Shown: positions 38,261-44,335 of the stretch, piece by piece
Layout of the letters: each line of letters begins with the position of its first letter
Numbering within the stretch: the first letter of the stretch is position 1
Source: a virus
Length of the DNA: 44,335 nucleotides
Reading direction: 5' to 3' (one strand)
IMG/VR virus record: IMGVR_UViG_3300044822_000103
Span: 1 to 44,335 of that record
Position numbers and translations under genes: made by a program
Notes under the pieces: generated by a model
Told to the model about the DNA's origin: nothing
What the model saw: the letters and a program-made list of their open reading frames with translations, nothing else
Database searches by the model: none

Positions 38261-39321
38261 AAGCGACCATCGAGCACGAGATCGCGGTGGGCAGCTTCGA
38301 CTACGCCAAGCATTTCCCGAAGAGCCGGCGCGCGAAAGTGCTCGCGAAAGTCCCGGCAACCGTCATCACGGTGGGCGAGCTGCTGACTGATTGGCTGCGC
38401 GACACCCGCGCAGAATTGGAGCCTGAGACTTACGCGGACTACGCCGAGTACGTTGAGAACACCTGGCGCCCGCTATTGGGCAAGCGCTTGCTTTCGGATC
38501 TGACCGCGGCCTGGGTCTACGAGTGGATCGGCAAGCAGAAGAGGAGCAAGAAGCGGATCTTGAATCTTCTGACCCCGCTTCGCCAAGCGGCCAAGTACGC
38601 GGTTAAGCCGCGCAAGTTCTTGACCGAGGATCCGATCGGGAAGCTCACGGTGAAGCGGCCGGCGGGTATTGACGAGAGCGACGTGCTGATCGATCCGTTC
38701 ACGGCGGAGGAGATCGAGGCGATTCTGCCGCACTTGGAGCCCGAGCTCGCCGCCATGTGTCAGTTCTGGGTGTGGACCGGACTTCGGGTGGGGGAGCTGA
38801 TCGCGCTCAAGTGGTCGGACATCGATTTCGAGCGCAACATCGCGCGCATCACCAAAGCCGCCCGCGGCAACCGGCGCAAGGCTCCGAAAACGAAAGCCGG
38901 GGTGCGCGAAGTGAAACTCCTCCCGCCCGCATTAGAAGCGCTCCAACGGGCGAAGCCCTTCACCCGCCTCCTGCATGCGGAGATCTTCCAAGATCCCGGC
39001 ACGCGCCCGATGGGGAACAACCATGCGCCAAAACGGGCGATTGCTCCGTGGGCGAACGATAAGCAGATTCGCGTGCGCTGGCAGGCGGCGTTGAAAGCCG
39101 CCGGCGTGCGCTACCGCTTCCCGCGCCAGCTGCGTCACACCTATGCGTCGTGGATGCTGAAGTTCCGCGAAGACCCCGCGTGGATCTCCGCGCAGATGGG
39201 ACACAGGAACGTCTCGGTCACGCTGACGACGTACGCCAAGTACATCCCGGCGATGAACCCGAACGCGGGGATGGGCGCGTACGCGGCGATCATGGCGGCG
39301 AAGAACAAGGGACACGATTAG
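38125..39321 (+). CDS. int: Tyrosine site-specific integrase
   Basis: 398 aa. N-terminal DUF3596/arm-binding region (SIAISFEYKGVRCREKLKLP, FDYAKHFPKS), a core-binding SAM-like domain, and the catalytic domain: TGLRVGELIALKW (first Arg about 219), RQLRHTYASWML (second Arg, with His of the usual HxxR replaced by Arg), GHRNVSVTLTTYAKY (His and nucleophile Tyr near 369). It overlaps xis and reads directly into the tmRNA-like attP, so this is the integrase for that site. Confidence 0.94.
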   Translation: MGRGTGVRAASASSIAISFEYKGVRCREKLKLPPNPANLRYAAGLKATIEHEIAVGSFDYAKHFPKSRRAKVLAKVPATVITVGELLTDWLRDTRAELEPETYADYAEYVENTWRPLLGKRLLSDLTAAWVYEWIGKQKRSKKRILNLLTPLRQAAKYAVKPRKFLTEDPIGKLTVKRPAGIDESDVLIDPFTAEEIEAILPHLEPELAAMCQFWVWTGLRVGELIALKWSDIDFERNIARITKAARGNRRKAPKTKAGVREVKLLPPALEALQRAKPFTRLLHAEIFQDPGTRPMGNNHAPKRAIAPWANDKQIRVRWQAALKAAGVRYRFPRQLRHTYASWMLKFREDPAWISAQMGHRNVSVTLTTYAKYIPAMNPNAGMGAYAAIMAAKNKGHD

Positions 39322-39480
39322 GACACGGTCGGTTGCAAGCTGTTGTTTCACGTGGCGTGGACGGGGGTTCGATTCCCCCCGGCTCCACCATTTGGGCGGC
39401 TGAAATCGCGATTTTGGGGGCCCGGTACCCGCCTAAGTCCCCCCGAATCCCCCCGGCTGGGACACGATTGGGACACGATT
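39310..39480 (+). other. attP region: tmRNA 3' end core and paired arm-type repeats
   Basis: The core at 39355-39390 reads as the T-arm and acceptor end of a tmRNA (GGGGGTTCGATTCCCCC then CGGCTCCACCA). GGACACGATT repeats occur in two 11-bp-spaced pairs flanking it: 39310-39319 and 39321-39330 (GGACACGGTC), then 39460-39469 and 39471-39480. These are candidate integrase arm sites. The core rebuilds the host gene end after integration. A tRNA is possible, but GGAC before a GGGGG T-stem and ending GGCTCCACCA favours ssrA. Confidence 0.83.
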
Positions 39481-39494
39481 TTGGAGGGGATTCA

Positions 39495-39758
39495 ATGGCC
39501 GGCAAGCGACCTACGAAGGACGAAATTATCGCCCATCTCGAAGCGCGGCTCGCCGCACTGGAGGAGGCTTTCAGCCGGATGGAAGACTGGGTGATCGACA
39601 CCCAGGACAACGTTCTGCCCTATGTCCTCATCAGTGAAAGCCGCGTGCGGGAGCTCAATTTCCAGCGCATAGAGGCACTGGCCAAAGCGAGGGCCGCTAC
39701 GGCCGCGGCCACTCCGAATCCAACCGCCGGCAATCCGCCAGCACCGTCTCGTACTTGA
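39495..39758 (+). CDS. Small coiled-coil protein right of attP
   Basis: 87 aa, GGAGGGG before the ATG. KDEIIAHLEARLAALEEAFS, then SESRVRELNFQRIEALAKAR: helical, Ala-rich C-terminus. Faces the lysis genes and overlaps the Rz 3' end by 62 bp. No family recognised; function unknown. Confidence 0.68.
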   Translation: MAGKRPTKDEIIAHLEARLAALEEAFSRMEDWVIDTQDNVLPYVLISESRVRELNFQRIEALAKARAATAAATPNPTAGNPPAPSRT

Positions 39759-40170
39759 CCTTCAGGGCTTCGATGAGGGGTCGAATATCGCGTCCAGGTC
39801 CTTCGATAGCTCCCCCGCCGGCGGAATCGCTGCCGCTGGCTTCGGGTAGACGGGGCACGGTACCGGCACATATCTGACCGTCGTGCAGCCAGATTGGAGT
39901 AGAGACAATCCGCAAAGGGATAGCAGCCAGATCTTTCGCATGTTGGGCCTCGGCGGGTTTTGCAATCAGGGTTTGGTATTTGGCTTCTTGTGCAGCGGCG
40001 GCGGTTTCGGCTTGAAGTTTCGTGATCGTCAACCGGGCCTCACAGGTGTGTTCCCCAATGGCCTGTTCGGCGTGGTCATGGTGGATCCAGGCGAGATACA
40101 TCCCGACGATCAGCACCAGGGCGCCCAGGGCTTCCGCCAAAGTGCGGTTCGAGAGGAGCAGCGCGATCAT
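39697..40170 (-). CDS. Rz: Inner-membrane spanin (Rz-like)
   Basis: 157 aa. N-terminal anchor (ALGALVLIVGMYLAWIHH) followed by a periplasmic coiled coil (EARLTITKLQAETAAAAQEA) is the i-spanin layout. A lipoprotein gene is nested in another frame inside it (39762-39941), the classic Rz/Rz1 arrangement. Together they fuse inner and outer membranes after endolysin action. Start ATG overlaps the upstream stop (ATGA). Confidence 0.88.
   Translation of the reverse strand: MIALLLSNRTLAEALGALVLIVGMYLAWIHHDHAEQAIGEHTCEARLTITKLQAETAAAAQEAKYQTLIAKPAEAQHAKDLAAIPLRIVSTPIWLHDGQICAGTVPRLPEASGSDSAGGGAIEGPGRDIRPLIEALKVKYETVLADCRRLDSEWPRP
39762..39941 (-). CDS. Rz1: Outer-membrane spanin lipoprotein (Rz1-like)
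   Basis: 59 aa from ATG 39941, fully inside Rz in another frame. Signal MRKIWLLSLCGLSLLQSGC has a lipobox LQSGC; the mature part is short and proline-rich (VRYVPVPCPVYPKPAAAIPP). It would be lipidated at Cys and reach the outer membrane to bind the Rz periplasmic domain. Confidence 0.88.
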   Translation of the reverse strand: MRKIWLLSLCGLSLLQSGCTTVRYVPVPCPVYPKPAAAIPPAGELSKDLDAIFDPSSKP

Positions 40171-40310
40171 CGAGGCTTGACGTCCGCCGCAGCTCTTTCG
40201 CGCAACCGCTCCACCTTAATCTCGTAGAGGATGACGTCGCAGAACGCCGAGAGCTGCTGGCGCACGCCTTCGATCTTTTGCAGCACGAGCTGCAGCTGCG
40301 CTTCGGTCAT
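40167..40310 (-). CDS. Small helical protein in lysis cassette
   Basis: 47 aa, MTEAQLQLVLQKIEGVRQQL then SAFCDVILYEIKVERLRERA. ATGA overlaps both with the upstream membrane gene and with Rz. Helical, no membrane span. Function unknown; position suggests a lysis accessory. Confidence 0.65.
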   Translation of the reverse strand: MTEAQLQLVLQKIEGVRQQLSAFCDVILYEIKVERLRERAAADVKPR

Positions 40311-40519
40311 GGGTCCCGCTTCGGCGCGATGGATTGGGTCATGACGCTCGTCAGTGAGAACATATCGCTTTTCACATCGTTCATGTCATTCTGCATCGCG
40401 ACTCGGTGTTCTCGTGCACGTCCTGCCGTCACGATGCCGATCCACACCCCGCCGATCGCGGTCACGAGCGTCGCGAGCGCGCAGACGAGCGTCGCAATCG
40501 CGGTGATGTTGGCGCTCAT
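40307..40519 (-). CDS. Putative holin-like membrane protein
   Basis: 70 aa. One hydrophobic segment at the N-terminus (ITAIATLVCALATLVTAIGG, then VWIGIVTAG) followed by a charged helix (REHRVAMQNDMNDVKSDM). Small size and place between endolysin and Rz suggest a holin or antiholin. Could equally be a general small membrane protein. Confidence 0.6.
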   Translation of the reverse strand: MSANITAIATLVCALATLVTAIGGVWIGIVTAGRAREHRVAMQNDMNDVKSDMFSLTSVMTQSIAPKRDP

Positions 40520-40550
40520 GGCGTTAAGACTCCATATCGACTGGTTCGTT

Positions 40551-40961
40551 TCATCCGATCAGCTCGGCTTCCGCTTCGCGCCGCTCGAGTAACCCCTCGA
40601 GGACCTGGCCGTTGCAGTGGTCCCACTTGAGTAATTCCGCTTTGGCGGCAATGAAGTTCCGCGCGTTCACATAGCCGCGTAACGCGCTCGAGCGGTAATT
40701 CCCAATCCCGAGATTGAAAATGAAATCCGTGAGCGCCGCTTGCGCGCCCGGGGCGAGCCCGGGGCTGTAGACATTCAAGAGCGTATCGGCACAATTCAAG
40801 TCATGCATCAGTTCCTCTTCCGCTTGTTCCGCAGTCCAGACGAGTCCCTGATAGACGTCCTTTCCGGTGTGGCCGTAACCAATCGTCCAGACGAGCGCGG
40901 GACATAGGTATGCCATGAGTTTGCACCCCTCGAACCGCCGCGCGAGGTCCTCCGCCGTCAC
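40551..40961 (-). CDS. GH24 endolysin (lysozyme), copy 2
   Basis: 136 aa from GTG 40961. Motif RRFEGCKLMAYLCPALVWTIGYGHTG gives the E-8aa-C-5aa-T catalytic pattern. C-terminal half: YVNARNFIAAKAELLKWDHC. The last ~60 residues' DNA is identical to copy 1 over 127 bp, the first part diverges (about 80% identity by eye). No signal peptide. The 32-aa membrane gene lies upstream as in copy 1. Confidence 0.92.
   Translation of the reverse strand: MTAEDLARRFEGCKLMAYLCPALVWTIGYGHTGKDVYQGLVWTAEQAEEELMHDLNCADTLLNVYSPGLAPGAQAALTDFIFNLGIGNYRSSALRGYVNARNFIAAKAELLKWDHCNGQVLEGLLERREAEAELIG
40610..40736. repeat. 127-bp exact repeat of window start
   Basis: Bases 1-127 equal 40610-40736 without mismatch, and 128 versus 40737 is the first difference. 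After it the copies diverge. The length equals a common assembly k-mer, so the start and this internal node may be an assembly-graph junction of a circular genome. Confidence 0.9.
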
Positions 40962-41056
40962 AGCCCACCGTTCCGTTCCCACTCCCGAATCGCCCAGTAG
41001 ACCCAGCCGAGTGCGATCGCGAGCATGGCCAACCCGCCCAAGATCCAATAGTTCAT
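40958..41056 (-). CDS. 32-aa single-span membrane protein in lysis cassette, copy 2
   Basis: MNYWILGGLAMLAIALGWVY then WAIREWERNGGL: close paralogue of 349-447. Overlaps the upstream gene (ATGA 41053-41056) and the lysozyme GTG. Likely lysis-related; function unproven. Confidence 0.7.
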   Translation of the reverse strand: MNYWILGGLAMLAIALGWVYWAIREWERNGGL

Positions 41057-41310
41057 TTGGCAAGTGCCGTGTAATGGCCCAAGACAATGCCGAACACTAA
41101 GAAGGTAAACGCGGTGGCGATCAGCCAACCCTTCGCCGCTTTGATCACGGGCAGAATCTCTTTCGCTTCGAGCACTTCGGCGCGCAGTTCCGCAATTACG
41201 GATTTGACGTGCGCGAGATCGGCGTGCGCGACTTGGGCAACGTCGGTCTCGACGTGTGCGAGATCGGCCGCCGCGTCATTCTTCACTGCTACTAATTCTG
41301 TTTCTGTCAT
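41053..41310 (-). CDS. Putative holin-like protein, copy 2
   Basis: 85 aa. Helical start (AADLAHVETDVAQVAHADLA), C-terminal span (GWLIATAFTFLVFGIVLGHY). Paralogue of 444-692 with a nearly identical C-terminal span and more diverged helix. Position before endolysin suggests holin/antiholin. Confidence 0.75.
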   Translation of the reverse strand: MTETELVAVKNDAAADLAHVETDVAQVAHADLAHVKSVIAELRAEVLEAKEILPVIKAAKGWLIATAFTFLVFGIVLGHYTALAK

Positions 41311-41348
41311 AGGTGTTCCTTACTTGAGGTAGAGATATCGGAGCCCCG

Positions 41349-42110
41349 TCATGCCGTTGTCGCGAACCAATCGCAGAGCCCGCCATTGCCGTTCTGGTAC
41401 GAAAATCCAGTCGTGGTGATGCTGCCCGGCACGACCCAGCCCGTATCGGGCGAGCCATAATTCCATTGCACGAATACGCGCGGCACACTCGCGAACGTGT
41501 AGCCGAACGGAACAGGGACCGTGCCCGCGGCGCACGTGAACGTGCCGCTCTGTACCAGCGCTGCGAGCGCCCGGGCGATGAACGCCGTGTTCGCAATCGA
41601 TGTATCGTTATCCCCGAGTGTGGGCGTCGGCGTCGTCGGGTTGCCGGTCAAGGCGGGCGAGGCTTTGGGCGCCAACAGCGCGATCGCGTTATCTAACGCG
41701 AGCACATCGGCGGTCACTGCCGCACTCGTCGCTAACGGCGCGACCGCACTCGAGAGCTGCGCGGGGGTCACATACGGGAGCAGCGCCCATTTCGTCGGGG
41801 AAGTGGCGGGCGTGTTGCCGATGTTCCCGGCAACGAGCGATGCGTAGAGGATATTGTCAGGTCCGCGCGTCACGTCATTGACGACGTAGGTTTCCGCCGC
41901 ATCGTAATCGGCAATGCCGCGGCGGCAGAAATAACGCACCGCATTCATGCAGTAATTCAAGAGCCAGTTAAAGCGCTGGCGCGACGGAGGCGTGGTCGAG
42001 AGCGGCCAGCCCGTCGACACCGCACTATTCCCCGGATCGACCATATCGGCCGACGTCATGGCGTCATCGCCCCAGGCATCCCGAACGGCGGGTTTTACAA
42101 TCGTACCCAT
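41349..42110 (-). CDS. Tail fiber-like protein
   Basis: 253 aa from ATG 42110 with GGAGGC upstream. N-terminal part (VSTGWPLSTTPPSRQRFNWL) and TSIANTAFIARALAALV, then a beta-rich C-terminus (VPRVFVQWNYGSPDTGWVVP, SYQNGNGGLCDWFATTA) resembling tail fiber ends. This gene and those upstream have no counterpart on the left side. Confidence 0.8.
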   Translation of the reverse strand: MGTIVKPAVRDAWGDDAMTSADMVDPGNSAVSTGWPLSTTPPSRQRFNWLLNYCMNAVRYFCRRGIADYDAAETYVVNDVTRGPDNILYASLVAGNIGNTPATSPTKWALLPYVTPAQLSSAVAPLATSAAVTADVLALDNAIALLAPKASPALTGNPTTPTPTLGDNDTSIANTAFIARALAALVQSGTFTCAAGTVPVPFGYTFASVPRVFVQWNYGSPDTGWVVPGSITTTGFSYQNGNGGLCDWFATTA

Positions 42111-42120
42111 CAAAGCCTCC

Positions 42121-43029
42121 TCAAGGCGTGTAAGTGATACTGCCGATCGCAACCCCGGCGGGGCGCGGCAGAATGTCCAAGGCGGTGAGCAAGGCCTGAT
42201 CGGTCGGGCTGATCGGCACGGGAATGGTGATCGCGAGGGAGAGCGTGCCGTTGTCGGCAACGCTGCACGGCACCCCGAAGATGTCCTGGAGGGCGAGTTC
42301 GATCGCCGGACGCGTCCCGGAGGATTGGTTCCGCACGATGGCCGCTTTCAAGATGGTGAGATACGCCGCATCGTTCAAAGTGGTGGAACCGGCTGCGGTC
42401 GCCCCTTCCTCGTAGAACACCCCGCCGATCGAGGGGTTTGTTTCCTCACCGAAGCTCAACGCCGCGACGTCATCCGCGAAGCCGAAGAAGCCCTGCACCA
42501 GAACCGTCTCGATCACGCGGGGTTGCCCGACCCAGAGGCCGATGATGTCCAACTGGTTGCCGACGGCTAAGTCTAAATCGAACGCCGGTTGAATGGCTTG
42601 GGTTGCCTGCACGATGTCCGCGATGCTGTTCGTGAGAAGTCCGACCAAGGCCATGAAGTTCGGTTTCTGGTTGTGCTCGCTGGTGATGAGATTTGCGTAC
42701 GCCGCACCGCTCGGGAGCACGCTCGGCGCGGGCCCAGAGGAGACGACAAAGTCGACCGCGGTTCCGGCTGCGATGGTCCCGGTGAGTGACTGACTGATCA
42801 CCAAACCCGCGGCGCTCGCGCTCGCGATGATGCTCAGCGACCCGACGTTCAGGTCCGCGGCAATGAGGGCTGCTGACGCCTCCGCCTGCGTGTCCCCGAT
42901 GAGATTCGGGACCGTGACTTCGGCCGCAAACGGATTCCCGGTTTCGGGCGCCCGAATCGGGGATTGCAGCGCTTGCGGCCGCAAAGCCGAGAGCGGCAGC
43001 CGCTGGACGAGCGGAACGACCGTCGTCAT
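42121..43029 (-). CDS. DUF2612 baseplate-type protein with PASTA domain
   Basis: 302 aa. The N-terminus VVPLVQRLPLSALRPQ is short, then a PASTA-like segment (EVTVPNLIGDTQAEASAALI to IAAGTAVDFVVSSGP). The rest is DUF2612: ITSEHNQKPNFMALVGLLTN, AVGNQLDIIGLWVGQPR. DUF2612 proteins are baseplate components usually of contractile or complex tails. The same N-terminal phrase occurs in the 41-aa gene upstream. Context differs from the left GTA-like tail tip. Confidence 0.82.
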   Translation of the reverse strand: MTTVVPLVQRLPLSALRPQALQSPIRAPETGNPFAAEVTVPNLIGDTQAEASAALIAADLNVGSLSIIASASAAGLVISQSLTGTIAAGTAVDFVVSSGPAPSVLPSGAAYANLITSEHNQKPNFMALVGLLTNSIADIVQATQAIQPAFDLDLAVGNQLDIIGLWVGQPRVIETVLVQGFFGFADDVAALSFGEETNPSIGGVFYEEGATAAGSTTLNDAAYLTILKAAIVRNQSSGTRPAIELALQDIFGVPCSVADNGTLSLAITIPVPISPTDQALLTALDILPRPAGVAIGSITYTP

Positions 43030-43155
43030 TTAGCTATGCCGGGGCGTCGCGGGCGGGGGGTTGCCGGTCTGCCAGGCTTTGACCGGCGTGTTCGGGGACT
43101 GCGGGCGCAAATTAGTCAAGGGGAGCCGCTGCACCACGGGGATCACTTGCGCCAT
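43030..43155 (-). CDS. 41-aa paralogue of DUF2612 N-terminus
   Basis: MAQVIPVVQRLPLTNLRPQS then TPVKAWQTGNPPPATPRHS. It aligns with the first ~35 residues of the next gene (VVPLVQRLPLSALRPQ...TGNP). Start overlaps the upstream stop (TGATG). It may be a truncated copy or a small partner using the same docking peptide. Confidence 0.65.
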   Translation of the reverse strand: MAQVIPVVQRLPLTNLRPQSPNTPVKAWQTGNPPPATPRHS

Positions 43156-44060
43156 CAGCTCTCCCAGAGCATGCAGGTGCCCCAATTCGGCGAGTTCTGA
43201 TTGCCCACAAGCAGCCCCAAGCAGCCGCCCGTCTGGATAAAGGTGCGCGGGGTGCTCCCCACCACCGCCAGGCTAAACGAGGTGCCTAACGGAACCTCAG
43301 AGAGGAGCGCCACGCAGCGCTTGGCATCGACTTGGATCGCCGGGGCGAGTGCGAAGACCGGTTGTGCTTGGATGTTCCCACCCGCGTAGGAACTGGTGAG
43401 CCCATACGGCCACATTGCCAATGGCGGGTTGAGCATGAAATTGCCGCTCGTCGGAAATTTCAGATTGGCGGGCGCGGCAATCGTGTACCCGAAGGTCTCC
43501 TGACGCCAGTCCGAGTACGCACCCAACTGCACGTTGAACGCATCCCCGGTGACCGCGCCCGTCGTGTCGTTGGTGCGGCTGATGCAAAAGCCGAGCCCAT
43601 TACCGGGATTGCCCTGCATACCGGCCTTGAGTGCTACGCCTAAAAATCCATCCGCCGCGCGATAGCACATGTACGAGGGATAGGCGTTCGAGAGGGTGGT
43701 GGCGCATTGGAGGAGCTGCGCGTTCGATTTCAATGTGCCGGTGATGTTGCCCGCGCCATCCGACCCCTGCCCGACCGTCAGTTGCAGTTCGGGATGGTTC
43801 GCCCCGAAAGCCCCGTACTCCAACTTGAAGAAAATCGGGTTCCCGGCCTGGTTCGCGTCATTGAACGCCCAAATCTCATAGCCCACGATGCCGGTTCCGC
43901 CATAGCTCCCCACCGAAGCGCTCGCCCAATTGATCTGCCCGGTGTCGGCGGTTTTGGTCAAGCCGATCGCCGCCAACTGCGCGCTGATCTGCCCGCCCCA
44001 GGCTTGAAAGTTCGCATCCGTGTCGCAGTCGATGGGGCTTACGAATTGAGAAGTCGGCAT
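43155..44060 (-). CDS. Tail-associated hypothetical protein
   Basis: 301 aa from ATG 44060 (MPTSQFVSPIDCDTDANFQA). Beta-rich, with WGGQISAQLAAIGLTKTADTG, YEIWAFNDANQAGNPIFFKL and NGLGFCISRTNDTTGAVTG. Looks like a conserved virion/fiber protein in phages that carry DUF2612. Longer upstream starts are not supported. Function in receptor recognition is inferred from place. Confidence 0.75.
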   Translation of the reverse strand: MPTSQFVSPIDCDTDANFQAWGGQISAQLAAIGLTKTADTGQINWASASVGSYGGTGIVGYEIWAFNDANQAGNPIFFKLEYGAFGANHPELQLTVGQGSDGAGNITGTLKSNAQLLQCATTLSNAYPSYMCYRAADGFLGVALKAGMQGNPGNGLGFCISRTNDTTGAVTGDAFNVQLGAYSDWRQETFGYTIAAPANLKFPTSGNFMLNPPLAMWPYGLTSSYAGGNIQAQPVFALAPAIQVDAKRCVALLSEVPLGTSFSLAVVGSTPRTFIQTGGCLGLLVGNQNSPNWGTCMLWES

Positions 44061-44070
44061 GGTGTACTCG

Positions 44071-44335
44071 TTAGGTGACGGTGAAGGTGACGTTCGCGTT
44101 GGCCGCGACCGCCGCTTCGTTGTAGGCAAGCTGGATATCCGCGCTCACGGGAGTCGCGGTGTTTTTCTGCAAAGTCATGGCAGTGATGTTGAACGTCCCC
44201 GCATAGGCAGTTCCCAACAGAGACGCGGGTACGATCAGGCCGAAGTAGCTCACATCCGCCCCGATCGGCAGCGCCTCCAGGAACGTCACCAGAGCGGCGG
44301 CAATCAGGGGTTCGGTCGAGGCCGACCAGCCGGAC
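44071..44335 (-). CDS. Partial tail-region protein, 5' end off window
   Basis: The frame is open to the window edge: SASTEPLIAAALVTFLEALP, GLIVPASLLGTAYAGTFNIT, ending NANVTFTVT. TAA at 44071-44073. At least 87 aa seen. Beta-rich, probably a small tail or fiber component of the right-hand module. The start lies beyond the window. Confidence 0.6.
   Translation of the reverse strand, partial: SGWSASTEPLIAAALVTFLEALPIGADVSYFGLIVPASLLGTAYAGTFNITAMTLQKNTATPVSADIQLAYNEAAVAANANVTFTVT

Noticed and set aside
1-39390. Single integrated prophage with host flanks
   Set aside because: No bacterial genes are seen; phage genes continue on both sides of the tmRNA-like att site.
41320-41348. Ten-residue peptide MTGLRYLYLK after fiber gene
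   Set aside because: Too short and without a clear ribosome-binding site to support as a gene.
1-44335. Diversity-generating retroelement near tail genes
   Set aside because: No reverse transcriptase frame and no template/variable repeat pair with adenine-biased changes was seen.

Overview
The window is a temperate tailed phage of a Gram-negative, high-GC (roughly 60% by eye) host, most likely a gamma- or betaproteobacterium. Spanins (Rz/Rz1) point to an outer membrane. The attachment site next to the integrase is the 3' end of a tmRNA (ssrA) or, less likely, a tRNA. Phage genes lie on both sides of this att site, so it reads as an intact attP or a junction between phage genomes, not the edge of a single integrated prophage.

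Layout. Minus strand, right to left: a replication/early block (27187-22695: hypothetical genes, RepA-like ATPase with iteron-like repeats, VRR-NUC nuclease, Q-like antiterminator), a terminator, then late genes: TerS, TerL, a fiber-like block (collagen-like and glycine-rich proteins plus small proteins), portal, MuF-like protein, prohead protease, major capsid, connectors, tail tube, frameshifting tail chaperones, tape measure, a GTA-like tail-tip set (DUF2460, DUF2163, NlpC/P60, host-specificity protein) and a lysis cassette cut by the window start. Plus strand: a control region with two divergent HTH regulators and a family of TCCCGTATACGGGA-like operators (27241-28587). It is followed by a strong operator-embedded promoter driving recombination genes (annealing-like protein, PD-(D/E)XK exonuclease, KTSC, DUF1367, Ref-like nuclease, DGQHR protein), a long run of very small overlapping genes, then xis, int and attP. 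Right of attP on the minus strand lie Rz/Rz1, holin-like genes, a GH24 endolysin and tail-fiber/DUF2612 genes that run off the window.

The first 127 bases are identical to 40610-40736 and the sequences then diverge abruptly. The simplest reading is that 1-40609 is one complete circularly closing phage genome, and 40737-44335 is a second branch: a related phage or variant that shares the lysozyme-spanin-attP side but carries a different lysis allele and tail-fiber module. Tandem prophages or a true duplication remain possible.

Most notable: a Hint (intein-like) domain ending the tail-tip protein; two probable -1 frameshift fusions (portal to MuF through an A8 C slippery run, and the tail chaperone pair); an operator family sitting exactly in 17-bp promoter spacers; paired repeats flanking the tmRNA-derived attP core; and a repeated junction motif in the small-gene array.
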